Source: Ptychodera flava | Taxonomy: Eukaryota > Hemichordata > Enteropneusta > Ptychoderidae | DNA length: 64,000 nt | Direction of reading: 5' to 3' | Assembly: GCF_041260155.1 (NCBI RefSeq) | Contig: NW_027248278.1 | Location: forward strand, 21,442,941 to 21,506,940 | Shown here: one piece after another, positions 25,868-36,400 of the stretch | How the letters are laid out: every line of letters starts with the position of its first letter | How positions within the stretch are numbered: position 1 is the first letter of the stretch | Position numbers and translations under genes: made by a program | The notes under the pieces: generated by a model | What the model saw: the letters and a program-made list of their open reading frames with translations, nothing else | The model's database searches: none | What the model was told of the DNA's origin: nothing

Positions 25868-27085
25868 TTCATTGGTTTAGACAGAAACAAATATGAAGAA
25901 ATAAATTGTTCATTAAAATATAGATGACATAGAACAGAATTTTATTATACCTCGCTTGAACGAAAGACAAGCTACCATTCAATAAGAGCAATTACTTTAG
26001 CTGTGGGTCCATAGCTGTGGTGTTTTCGGACGGGATTTCTAACTTTTACGTGCTGGGTTTGATTTTTACGATATTAACCCCGCCACCAGAGCTAGGAATA
26101 CCACATATTTTGAGAGTTATTCGCAGAGCACGAACACGTTTACCATAAATATTTTACAGTGTTTTCACTTTCCGATCATGTTGATCGGATTCGGCCACAT
26201 TCTCGAGGAAAGTTATCAGACGTGTAGGCATGCATTAGAAGACGGTGTGGCAATGGCAACCATTCTCCTATAGTGACGTACATATAGCCGGGTTTTATTA
26301 TAAGGTATAGCAATTTATCAGTTCCGCAGAATGGTGACTCCACGGTCACTAATGGATCGATACACGGCGATGGCTTGATGCAGAGCAGCCTAGCGGCCTT
26401 CGCCGTGTATCGATATCGAACCATAACAAGCGACTGTGGGTCACGCACCCTCCAAATATTTTACTACGGCAGATCACGACTAAGGTCAAGTGAAGTACAT
26501 CTAGGTAGAACTGTTGTAAAGTTGATAACAGTAAATCGTGCAAACAAAAAACTCGATATGTCTATGTGATAGAGGGACCGTGATACAGATAAGGAAAACA
26601 GCTTTGCCTTATATTGTGGCAATGTTTATTTGTCAAGGGAAAGCAGATCACAATAGGAAAAATAAATTTTAATAAAATATGTCTGCAAGTCACAAACGAA
26701 ATTATCTATTTGAACTAACTTACTAAGCAGAGTGGTTATTTTGACATTTTTGCAATTATGTACCGTCACATCATTTTCCACTCTTGATGACTTAGCTATG
26801 CAAGTGTTGCATATGTTTCCCTGATGTCACAAAGAGGTGAAAAACGACTGTTCTTTTAAACAAGAAATAATCACAGTCACTCGTGATCTATTCGGCTCTG
26901 GGACTATTCGCCCCACAGATGTGTGTAGTATTAGCGAGGGGGTTTTTCTCGCTTATGTAAACACGTCTATCACGAGTGACTGTGAAATAACGTAAGAGGA
27001 TCATACCGGGTTCAAATCTGTCCCAGAATTTATACGCGATATACACCGTCAGAAAAAGGATGAGAAGATTCCATGTTGACAACAT
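22316..27085 (-). CDS. HSD11B1L: 11-beta-hydroxysteroid dehydrogenase 1-like short-chain dehydrogenase (HSD11B1L-like), 4 exons, complete
   Basis: A membrane-anchored NAD(P)-dependent short-chain dehydrogenase/reductase; the family interconverts hydroxy- and keto-steroids or related lipids, usually at the ER. Exons in transcript order: 27085-27007, 25820-25690, 25081-24784, 22680-22316; phases match and total 873 nt, 290 aa (human HSD11B1 is 292). Residues 1-20 form an N-terminal hydrophobic anchor (MLSTWNLLILFLTVYIAYKF). The cofactor motif TGASTGIG is at 37-44, the LNH motif at 115-117, and the catalytic tetrad is N140, S167 (SSLAG), Y180 and K184 (YCASK). The WDRFEP sequence after the anchor resembles HSD11B1L (WDDNFDP, from memory) more than HSD11B1. 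Head to head with MIC13, which supports HSD11B1L orthology. The actual substrate is unknown. Confidence 0.92.
23178..24598 (+). mobile_element. Decayed 3' part of a non-LTR retrotransposon (LINE), interrupted by a MITE
   Basis: Pieces of reverse transcriptase are readable on the plus strand, antisense to HSD11B1L-like intron 3. A GVPQGS box lies near 23280 and a YVDD-type motif near 23370. Beyond the inserted MITE (23714-23950) comes the C-terminal region with a LPHLDHCCSAWG-like segment near 23990, and then an A-rich tail. Several in-frame stops and frame changes show it is dead. The pattern fits jockey/CR1-like LINEs of marine deuterostomes; the clade is not fixed. Confidence 0.85.
23714..23950 (+). 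mobile_element. MITE-A copy 6, nested in the LINE remnant
   Basis: TTAACCCTTTGAGG ... ACAGCACTCAAAGGGTAA splits the retrotransposon remnant, so the MITE landed after the LINE. Confidence 0.9.
24678..24770 (-). mobile_element. MITE-B copy 6, reverse
   Basis: TTAACCTGCTCACCCCCAATT ... GGGCCAAACCATTGCGG, ending AAAGGGTTAA; it abuts HSD11B1L-like exon 3 (24784). Confidence 0.9.
24784..25081 (-). CDS. HSD11B1L: HSD11B1L-like exon 3: central SDR domain
   Basis: Acceptor tcttttcag and donor GCGG|GTAAGT. Encodes VTKKCMELGAEEAHYISLDM, then GLDHLVLNHMT, YTVNVKAYVSLATHALPLL and NGSIAVMSSLAG. It holds the catalytic Asn and Ser. Confidence 0.95.
25272..25670. repeat. 29-bp minisatellite in HSD11B1L-like intron 2
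   Basis: About 14 head-to-tail copies of a unit near CATGCCATATATTGATGTTG plus TCAAGACGA, with single-base differences (aaat/tata, gacga/gacaa/gacca). It ends 20 bases inside the intron from the exon 2 donor at 25690. No unique spacers, so not a CRISPR array. Confidence 0.95.
25690..25820 (-). CDS. HSD11B1L: HSD11B1L-like exon 2: Rossmann nucleotide-binding motif
   Basis: Acceptor cttcag at 25821-25826, directly after a (CT)n run. Encodes ESIKGKRVVITGASTGIGEQ and YAKHGARILITARRENVLQQ; TGxxxGxG and the following TARR are typical of NADP-dependent SDR enzymes. Donor CAG|GTACTA; ends in phase 0. Confidence 0.94.
25824..25861. repeat. (GA)n / (CT)n microsatellite
   Basis: Run of GA dinucleotides on the plus strand. 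On the coding (minus) strand it is a (CT)n run ending directly at the cttcag acceptor of HSD11B1L-like exon 2. Confidence 0.97.
26356..26413. repeat. 14-bp inverted repeat (hairpin)
   Basis: TCGATACACGGCGA and TCGCCGTGTATCGA face each other across about 30 bases in HSD11B1L-like intron 1. Confidence 0.8.
26871..26985. repeat. Small inverted-repeat element in HSD11B1L-like intron 1
   Basis: 17-bp perfect inverted ends (TCACAGTCACTCGTGAT and its complement) around about 80 bp. It lies 20 bases inside the intron after the exon 1 donor. Confidence 0.85.
27007..27085 (-). CDS. HSD11B1L: HSD11B1L-like exon 1: start codon and membrane anchor
   Basis: The ATG at 27085-27083 begins MLSTWNLLILFLTVYIAYKF, a single hydrophobic segment followed by WDRFEP. 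Donor CCCG|GTATGA at 27006 leaves one base, which pairs with the two-base entry of the next exon. Another in-frame ATG lies only four codons or more downstream in reading order and would cut the anchor, so the first is preferred. Confidence 0.88.
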
Positions 27086-27464
27086 CTTGGTTAAGGCTTG
27101 CTCTAGATGTAAAGACTTTGTATACAGTCGTGGGTGAAGCTTAGGTACTCTGTCTCAGAACAACAAAACTAAGGTCATTCAAGGTGAGCAAACGGCCGCC
27201 AGGTTGTTCCATTATGTTTGGGGGGCATCGTTGGACTGTGTGCAGTATGTTATTCCTTGCTATTTTCAAGCTTGCAGCTTGTTGGTTATTAATTTAATTG
27301 CTATTTTAACATTCTGATATTTGGATGTTTCCTTGTGCAATCGTTACTTTTGCAGTTTGAAGCCGAAAGATGAAACCAAGGTTGATGCTGAGGTTGAGGT
27401 CGTGTAGGCAAATCGATGGAGGTCATGTCAAGCACGCCCTCATGTGACGTGTGGTTCATGGAAA
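27086..27464. promoter_or_regulatory. Putative bidirectional promoter, HSD11B1L-like / MIC13
   Basis: Only 379 bp separate the two divergent start codons, so both 5' UTRs and promoters must lie here or overlap. Within it are a direct repeat of nuclear-receptor half-sites with a 4-base spacer (AGGTCA-TTCA-AGGTGA, 27172-27187) and a TGACGTG CRE-like/E-box-like element (27445-27451). No clear TATA box. Confidence 0.7.
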
Positions 27465-27484
27465 ATGGCGCTGTCGCTTGTTAA
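27465..27484 (+). CDS. MICOS13: MIC13 exon 1: seven-codon start exon
   Basis: GAAAATGGCGCTG start context, then CTGTCGCTTGTTAA|GTAAGT. A nearer-upstream ATG at 27458 is in another frame and stops after eight codons. The 20-nt coding part leaves two bases that complete Lys with exon 2. Confidence 0.85.
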
Positions 27485-30400
27485 GTAAGTACATCTTTGG
27501 CAATTTCTGAACTCGACATTTTGCATGTTTTTTGTCCTATCTTTCAGTAGCCAAGGGACAGAGAAGAAAATGTGCGTGTCTAACCTTAAATGAAGGAATA
27601 CTGACGCACCAATCGAACTCGAAACCGTGTGGATCATAGTGTACTGTAGTGTAGTAACTACATGATAAAGCTACAGTCTGAGCACAAATGCAACGATTTC
27701 GTAAGACATTTCAAGGCCAGAACCCGGGCCAGAACACTCTTGTAGCTCAATGATCCCGACCTTCACGAATTTATTGTAGTTTTGTTGTCCCTTTTCGGGA
27801 ATGGTACCGGTTCCTATACCCTGTGATATTTTTGTAATGCTATGACATGTCCCTTTGCTGCTCTGGAAATGTTGTATGGTGTAAATGTTACACGTGTATA
27901 CGTGTCGGTCCACGGTTGTACCGGTCGGTCATTCCGATCATGGAGGTACAGGTAGCTGTGATATCGCAGCGGTACTTGTGGCGTATATCGAACGCGATCA
28001 GGTCATTGGGGTCATCGCCACAGTCCCGCTGCGAGCCAACGCATAGGCTTCGTTGGCAGTTTACTACGAGACCGACCGGTATCGTAGATTTAGCTCGCAA
28101 AATAATAAAATAGATAAAGCATGCAATAAATAAAATTATACCTACTGTATCACTGACTATCTGAGACTCATATTCTACTCCTGCTAACGAGCCCGACCGT
28201 GACAACATGTATTTTCGACCGTTTTTCGGTGAGTCGTCGATGGATCCTGCTTGAATTTGAACTTTTGACCTCCAACGTATTCAGTGCATTGTACGCGCGA
28301 TCGAACAAACAGAAACCGTCGATGGCTCACGGGAAAATGGTCGAAAATAGGTGTTCTTATATTCAAAGAAGTTAGCAGGTGTACAGAATGAGTCTCAGAC
28401 AGTCAATGATAAAGATGATACAAGTTTGTTTATTCAAAGGCTAATGTAGTTCATTATTTTGCAAGCTAAATCTACGATAACGGTCGGTCTCGAATAAACT
28501 GCCAACGAAGCCTATGCGCTGGCTCGCAGCGGGACTGTAGCGATGACCTCAATGACCCGAGCACGTTCGATACACGCCACAAGTACCGCTGCGATATCAC
28601 AGCTAAGGTAGCTGTAGCCCTGCGTACAATTCTGTGTTCTCTGCGTTATACGGCCTCCACCACAGCCCTGCAACGGTCCATAGAGATAACTGGGGACTCT
28701 GCAGCGAGGTTCAAAATGGCGATCTCCATTGGTAAACAACTTGTCGAGTACGTTGTGTTTCAGAAAACGAGCGGTTTTGGACATTAGGAGAAGTTAATCG
28801 CATCTTTTCTGGGATCGGTTAGGAGGTAAAGGTAGGCAGGGAAGGGATTTTGCCCCGATAGAGCAGAATTTCGGCCAAAAAGACAGTTTTTTTGTTGCGG
28901 TCCGGATCCGGACTGCAGAGTCCCCAGTTATCTCCATGGACCGTTGCAGGGCTGTGGTGGAGGCCGTATAACGCCGGGAACACACAGACCTGTACGCAGG
29001 GCTAAGGTAGCTGCAGTTCTTTAGCTCGAGGTTTTGCCTAGGTACTAGTATGTCACTATGTCAGTCGGACCACAGAGCCCATGGTACCTCCATGGTCGAA
29101 CGGCAAAATTTTCCCCCATGATTTTAGGATTGTGGGGAAAGGTTAGCCTTGGAATTGCAGCAAATTTTAAGTTACTGCAAATTCTGCACAGTACTATTGT
29201 ATTCTTTACGTTTAGTCTTATTTCAACACATCCTGACAAGCCCAAATGTTATTTGATCCTGTCGATCTTCTCGATGGTAGTATGTCAAGTTGGCATGTAC
29301 TCAGAGATCAGTGACATTCCACTCAGTGATACCAAGCGCAGTTCATATTCAATATGAACTGTGCTTGGTATCACTGAGTAAATAAAAGGCATATTAAATG
29401 ACTACAATTTGCAGTGACTGTTTTTATGTTTGTATGTATGTATTTAAATATATGTTAATGTATGCAAATTATTATGTAAATTTTATGCAAATTTCCGACA
29501 TGCTTGCCCTTGATCCTAGGGAGTTCATATTCACAAACATATACCACCGATACTGACATTTTCTCTGTGCAATTTCTGTTCTTTCCTCTTTTGTCATCAT
29601 TGTAAACAGTATTCTTTGTACATTGCTTAAACTGTGAAGTGATTCACTTTCAAAACATTTTCTGTTGTTTCAGGAACCTGAGCAAGGTTGCCATCGGGGC
29701 GGGTGCTGTGTACATCACTGTGGATCAAGGTCTGTGGGGAGACGCCGCACAGGGACCAGTCACCGTGAAGAGATTGTCCAATACACTACCAGCCCAGAAA
29801 GACTACTTTGAAAAGGTGAGCCATGGATAGTTCCATTTCTTACTGAATCTTCCACTGTCCTGGTTTAACCCTTTCACCAACATGGTTTACCCCCAACATA
29901 TTGTTATCAACGTAGAGTGTAGACCTGTCTACAGGGAATCAGGGTGGATAGGTTAATTTTGTCCAGTGTCATTTTGTTTCTGAATGTATTTGAAAAGTGT
30001 TACAATGTCAGGTTCAACTAAGTTTGAAATGATTAAGGGTATGCTTGCAAGTTTTAATTTCAAGTATTAGTAAATATTAGGCAGTTTGATTGTGTGATCT
30101 GAAACTGATTGATCAATTATTCTTGGAAATTAAAGACAATGGTTTGATCCTCTTCCTTCTTAATCAGTGGAAACTGCATTGATTTTCAGGTTGTGTAGAA
30201 GCTAGCATTCAGGGCCAAGTCGGTGTAATTCAGTCATGAGGGGAACGCTCCATTAACTTGGACGTACCCGAGTAACCCGAGTTGGTTATCAGAGGATTAA
30301 TCTCTATGTCAACATATGCGAACAGATTATCTTTTAGTGTAAACAAAACATTAGCACTGCCGGAACTACTTTTAGCATGGCCCACGCCGTGACGGCTCTT

Positions 30401-33400
30401 GTCCGGCACTCATGATTTCCGACCAGCGTTAAAAGTGCCGTCCAGCACTTGCTGTTACTTTGAAGCCATCATTTAGTTCATAAAATTGCATGAAGAGTTT
30501 ACAAAAACGATGGTACTATAGAATCCCTTTCAAATAAAATGCTGTTTAAACAATACTAGCAGTTAATTAACGTACGCTGATTTTGCATACGAAAAGCTAT
30601 TTTTGTATGAATGTTTATACCCCTATAAAATAAAGTACGGTAGCGAAAATCAGCACAACAAAACAGGACTTCAGCACAACAAAACAGGACTTTTACTAAA
30701 ACGTACTCTCTCAATTTCAGTTCATACTCACATTGCGGAAAGGTGCATGCAATGTAATGAAAGTCACGAGCAAACTTTGGTGTCAACGGATCCAGTCTTT
30801 GAATTATCAATGAACACTCACTTATTTTTCTGGTCAAAAGCCAAAGGCTACTTGTCCATCGCAACAAGCCTCTCTGTTTGAATCCGCGTGTTCATTTTTA
30901 GCCGGATGCCGGCCAAATTGACCGGCTACTTCCGTATTTTGGCCGGCTACTTTTCAGCAATGTTTCGCTCTCTAGCCCAGAAATTCTGGTTTTGATAATA
31001 ATATTTTGATATTTGTTGTCTTGCAAGCCGGAGATAACATTTCAGAAGTGCCTATGTGGTTATATGTAATCTAGCAATTTACGCGGTGAACTTGTTGCTA
31101 TCTAGTATCAGCCTGTAGTACCGCGATCTGCGAACGTGTACTGTACTGGGAATCGCTCTCGAGGTCCCTTGCTTTCCCGACTACAGCCCGAATTATTCCG
31201 ACGTGAATCGGGTGCAGCTTACCATTGGACTGACGTTACGCCCACCAATAGCCGGCCATTTCCGAATATAGCCGACGTTTGTTTCTCTCAAACGCGAAAG
31301 AGAAGAAAGTCTCAAACGCGGAAGAGAAAGTCGACGCTTCAGAGCTTTTGTTTTCTGCGTAAGAGTAGGGCCTTGTCTGATGGGTAGGATTTTGATCAAA
31401 TGTAAAGCGACCAAAAGTTACTGAGTCTCATTTGTCATACTTTTGAAACGCCACGTCAATCCATCCATAGTCGATCATAGATCTACATCGCGTTTTGTGG
31501 AGGGGCCGTGGTTAAGCGGAAGGGAAAGTCTACGCGGGAGTCTACGCTTGAAAACTCTGATTTTCTGCGTAAGAGTAGGACTTTGTCTGTTGGTTGCCGG
31601 AGGTTTTAGATCAAATCTAAATAAACAAACAATTACTTGGTCTCATTTTTCGTACTTTTGAAACGCTACGTCGATCACAGTGTCAACTTTCAGGTCGACC
31701 ACAGTCCCTCTATCCACCGGTCTGGAAACGCCTATTGTAAAAGGTGTCAATCACCTGGATCGCACAGCCAAACCGCGATACGAGGGACAGTCACGTGATA
31801 ATGCGTAGCTTGGGTTTGTCCTGCATGCCACAGTCCCCGATTGTGTGTACGCTTTTCTCGAATTTTCGCTGTTTTGGGCTCTATTAAGTGTTCTCTGCGT
31901 CTATCTACGACACGAAGACAGAAATTATCATATCCTGAAACCGGTGTTTGTTTTTCGTGATCCTTCTCCCATCGTAAATGATGATAGTGTGCGATGGGGT
32001 TGATCGCTGCGAGTGTGTTGACGCATGGATGTCTATTTTTTACATCCATGGTTGACGTAGCACAAGCAACGGCTGGAATCACACTGGAAAATTTGTCGTC
32101 GCTTTCTCTTGCAATGCTAATATTCAGTGCCTCCAAATATGATCTAATTATGTTTTCTGTGTAATATTCTGTGAAATCATGTCTGTTAACTGAGCAGAAT
32201 AGGAAAGACAACTGCAGAAATGCATGGATAGAGGGACTGTGGGTCAACCGATATTGCATTATGTGTAAGCTTACTGTGTCACAATCGACTAGTCGACCGC
32301 AGGTTGTGTTGTACACATACGGTGTCGTACAGGTTGACGTTGGGTGTCGTCAATTTGGAATTTTATCAAACATGAACACTGGAATTTAGCTCTCTTTTTC
32401 AATTATATTCAACATCACCAAAAATCAATGGTAAGCTCGCGAATTCGTTTTATTGTGAAATTAATACCGTGAATTAAATCACTGAAAATTGTGCCGTCCG
32501 CCACCGGCCTCGTTAACTGCCTCTACTATATCTCCTTTCTTATAATATGTACGAGTGGCCATACTGTTTACAGACGGATCCGGCTAGCAATTCATTGACT
32601 TAAATTCGCTCTATAGGAGATGTAACGTCACAGGATACGCGCAGCTCTTGGAGTCCTTACTCACTCGTTATATTTCGTTGTTTACAAGGAAAAGAAAAAT
32701 CTCGTGGAAAGACCGTTCCATGCCGTTCTGATCACATTTGCATATATGATCAATGCGCGTTACTGAAGTGAAGCGTCCGAAAATAGGAAACTTGAATGAA
32801 AGTGAACGAAGAACGATATTTTGTTTCACCATATTTCTAAAACTTAGTTTAGAGCCTAAATTAAAGAATACACTAGATTACTTGCAATGAAAAAAGGGCA
32901 GTTCACTTTTTCCTGTCAACATAGTTCCATGTGCAAGCATATGTGTGTGTCCGTGGTACTGAGTGAGTCGTTACAGCCCTGACGTTCCTATCATAGCACC
33001 AGCTCCATAAGATAATCGCAACAATGGAAAATTAACACCTTGGGGATTAAAAGTCTTCTGTTTGTTACCCGAGTTGGCAGGCAGCAACTCGGGTTTCAGG
33101 TACCATCAAAGTTAATGGAGCCTTCCCCTAATGAGTCATGTCTGTAGCCTGACTGCCTAGTCCAGTGACATACACCATCTTAAGGCTGTTTTTGAGAGTG
33201 TAAATCTACCAAGCAGAGCACAAGCATTTGATAATTTTTGTTAAATTGTTTTGGAGAGCAAAAATGACTGAAAAAAACTTTCAATCCAGTCATCAAAATT
33301 CCCCTGTACAGTGGCAGCATACCATAGACAAGTAGGTGGTGAGAGGATTAGCAATTCTTGAAAACTGACTGTCTGTTCTCTTAAGAATATAGACAAAAAT

Positions 33401-36400
33401 AAGGTCAGAAAATCTGTATTCTCTTGAGACAAATACTGAATTGCAGAGATATTGCAAATATACAGTGAGCGGTAAAATATGCACTCCCACAATTAAAATT
33501 CTGCAAGAGTCAGTGTGAATTAATAGCATCATGTAAGACAGCGCCCTCTGTGGGTGAGTTCAATATAACGACATTGCCTTTGGTGGCGCTGTTCAAGCTT
33601 CAGTTGATATGTGTTGCTCTCTTCACATCACCTTGTATTTTTAGAGAAAAAAGAAATGTTTATGATTAGTCGTGTTTGTTGGCTTTTCCATAGCAAAAGA
33701 AGTTGGATAATTTGATGGGGAATGCTCTTATCTGTGTAATTGTAAATCATTTGGTATTTATTCCTCATGTAAAAGAAAAATCAATTTATCGGGGAGCATT
33801 CTTTTGTTTTAGTACCTTGGCGTCTGATGATGTGTTTCATGTTTAATGAATTTGAAGCCTAGACAAGATGACTTGCTCATATCAGAATGTAATCACTCTC
33901 TCTTCATATACTATTTCATAACACAGATTACATTTGTAGATAGTGTACATCAGATGTTGATATTTGTTCTCATCATTCCCTATTTGCATTTCTTTCAGAT
34001 CCCTAGCTCAAAGCAAGTTGGAGACTACATCCGAGATAACTGGAATTATGGTAAGCTTTCAGTACATGTATTGTACAAAATAGATTTTTTCTGATGAAAA
34101 GTTGGATCTAAAACTGCAAAATCGTCTGTTGCATTAATTAAAGATAAAAGATTGAAGTTTTAATGTTCACAAAATGGCTTCTACTGGTTTGTTTTTTAAG
34201 CCAATCCCCCTCTCAACTTTGTATCCACTTCTCCTATGCTCATCAGAGTAAACAGCAGTTTGGCCAAACATTCAGATCAGGGTATGATCTAAGTAAGGAG
34301 AAATCAATAAAGTTGTCAGAGGTCCATTTTTTGTTCCGCGCTCCCGGATTCTGTGATAGGCCAATCTATCTTGAGTTGAGGAGTCTTTGGTTTGAGTCCA
34401 TGATAGGCCAATCCATTTTGTGTTCAGGGGTCCTGGAGTCCATGCTAGGCCAATCCATTTTATATTCAGGGGTCTCCAGGGGCAATGTTTATATATAAGA
34501 GTCTTTGTCATACAGATCACTTGAAATCTGATGGAATAGTAAACTGTTTGTCCATGGGTAATGTTTTCAGGGGCTATTCTGCATGTTCTGTGAGCTCACA
34601 GGATTGCCTGTATCCAGGTTACAGGGCCATTCTGTGAGCTCACTAGATTGCCTGTATCAAGGCTAAAGGCCCATAAGCTGAATCTAATTGTAAGTATCAG
34701 TTTCTAGAATGGAAATTTTCTTAACCAGGCTTTGAATTTCACTGCAATGTAATAGAATGGTTATTCAAGTTTCTGTCAATATTTCTGTTATATCTTCAGT
34801 ACACATGAATGAACACCATGTCCAGCTTTTTTGCATATTTACACATTTTAGGAGGGTTTCCATTTGTCATTAATCTCGTTCAAACTTTGAATCTAGTTCC
34901 AGTGTGTGGTTAATTATTCTAATTCTCTCATTTCTCTTTTAAAAACCTATCTCAGAGATCAAAGACCTTACTTTGAAACATTGTTGAAATGGATACATTT
35001 ACTGATACTACATGTTAAGAACACTGGGACCTATGTTTGCTGCATAAACAAATATATTTTCTTAGGGGGCTCTCCCACCATAGTTATTAAAATGTGACCC
35101 CCTAGGATTGTGTTAATTTGTAAATTGTTCACTTTGGATCCAGTATACTTCAGTCTTGCCTCACTGGTTGTATGGCTCCCGAGATTTCTGTAAATTGAGT
35201 GTGAAATTCGATTGCATAACATAAATAGCAAATGAAAGATACTGTTTCTCTGCAGCAATGCCATGACAGGTATGACAAGAATTGTCACTGTGCGTGTGAA
35301 AGAAAAAACCTCAACATCTGCAATCTCTGGCATTTTGCCAAATGAAATTTACTTTATTCTAAAATTAGACATTACCGTTTACATTTGTTGGTATTCTGTG
35401 TCAACATTTGACAGAAACCAAACATTGTTCTTTTATCTTTTCAGTGCTGTATTTTTTCCCTCCAAAATTTTATTGCATTATTTTATGAATTTTCATGAAT
35501 TTTTCTGTAATTTTTTAAATAATTTTGGAACAAATTGACATCACATTTCATTGGCTTCAGTTTTTCATCAAAATTTTGGCAAAAATCTGAAAAAATTTGA
35601 CTTGGTTACATTTTATAAAGGCGCAAAAAATTGACTTGGCGCTAGAAATGGTTAAAAATTCTCAAAGGTTGTAACTCTGGAGGAAGTCTATATCACTAAA
35701 GTTAGCCGTGTTTTGCAATATTAAGGTCCTGCTGCTGATATGAAAAATCATATATTTTATCTCTTACTCTGATTATCTTATCACAAAAAAATGATTTATT
35801 CGTAATCAGAATCGTCAGGCTATATTGTATCAGTACATGCTATTATGTTAATATGTATTGCCGCGTAATAATATGATATCAATGGTTCTACTCTGGAATA
35901 AAAAGGACAAGAGGCGTTCTACAGACTCAGTACGCCCAAGATATCACGTGATGGCGGTACAAACAAACCCACATGTGCACAAACGCGTATGGAAATACAC
36001 GTACGTCTGTGCGCGTTTACACACGTGGGTTTGTTTGTACCGCGGTCTGTTCGAATTCCGGGTTTGACCTATTACATACCAATCACGATGTAACTGAATT
36101 ATTCACATCATCATGATTTGATGTAGCATGTGAGATTAATCAATAGGGCTGTATGCAAATGTTGTTGTTCTATCATAAATATGCAGAAATCAATAATAAT
36201 TGTCTGCAAATTTAGGGTGCATTTTTTGAAAATTATGCATGCAAGAAGAATAAAAATACGATTGAATAGGTGACTGACTGCCAAAGTTACGGTGAACACT
36301 AGAAAAGATATATTAATGGCTCAGACTACAAGCTGGAACAACAGCCATTGGTGCAAGACTGACAAAATTTGTCAAAATTTCTAGTCGCATGCGTTTATCT

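Larger units (their letters stand above)
30239..33129. mobile_element. 2.9-kb terminal-inverted-repeat element in MIC13 intron 2
   Basis: Left end AGGGGAACGCTCCATTAACTT and right end (complement) AGGGGAAGGCTCCATTAACTT, followed on both sides by GTACC(C/T)GA.. and ACCCGAGTTGG blocks. The inside is more GC-rich than the flanks and contains a local duplication (31326-31480 / 31545-31690), a nested inverted pair (31700-31716 / 32225-32241) and a 189-codon open frame on the minus strand. No transposase recognised; a non-autonomous or decayed DNA transposon. Confidence 0.65.
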
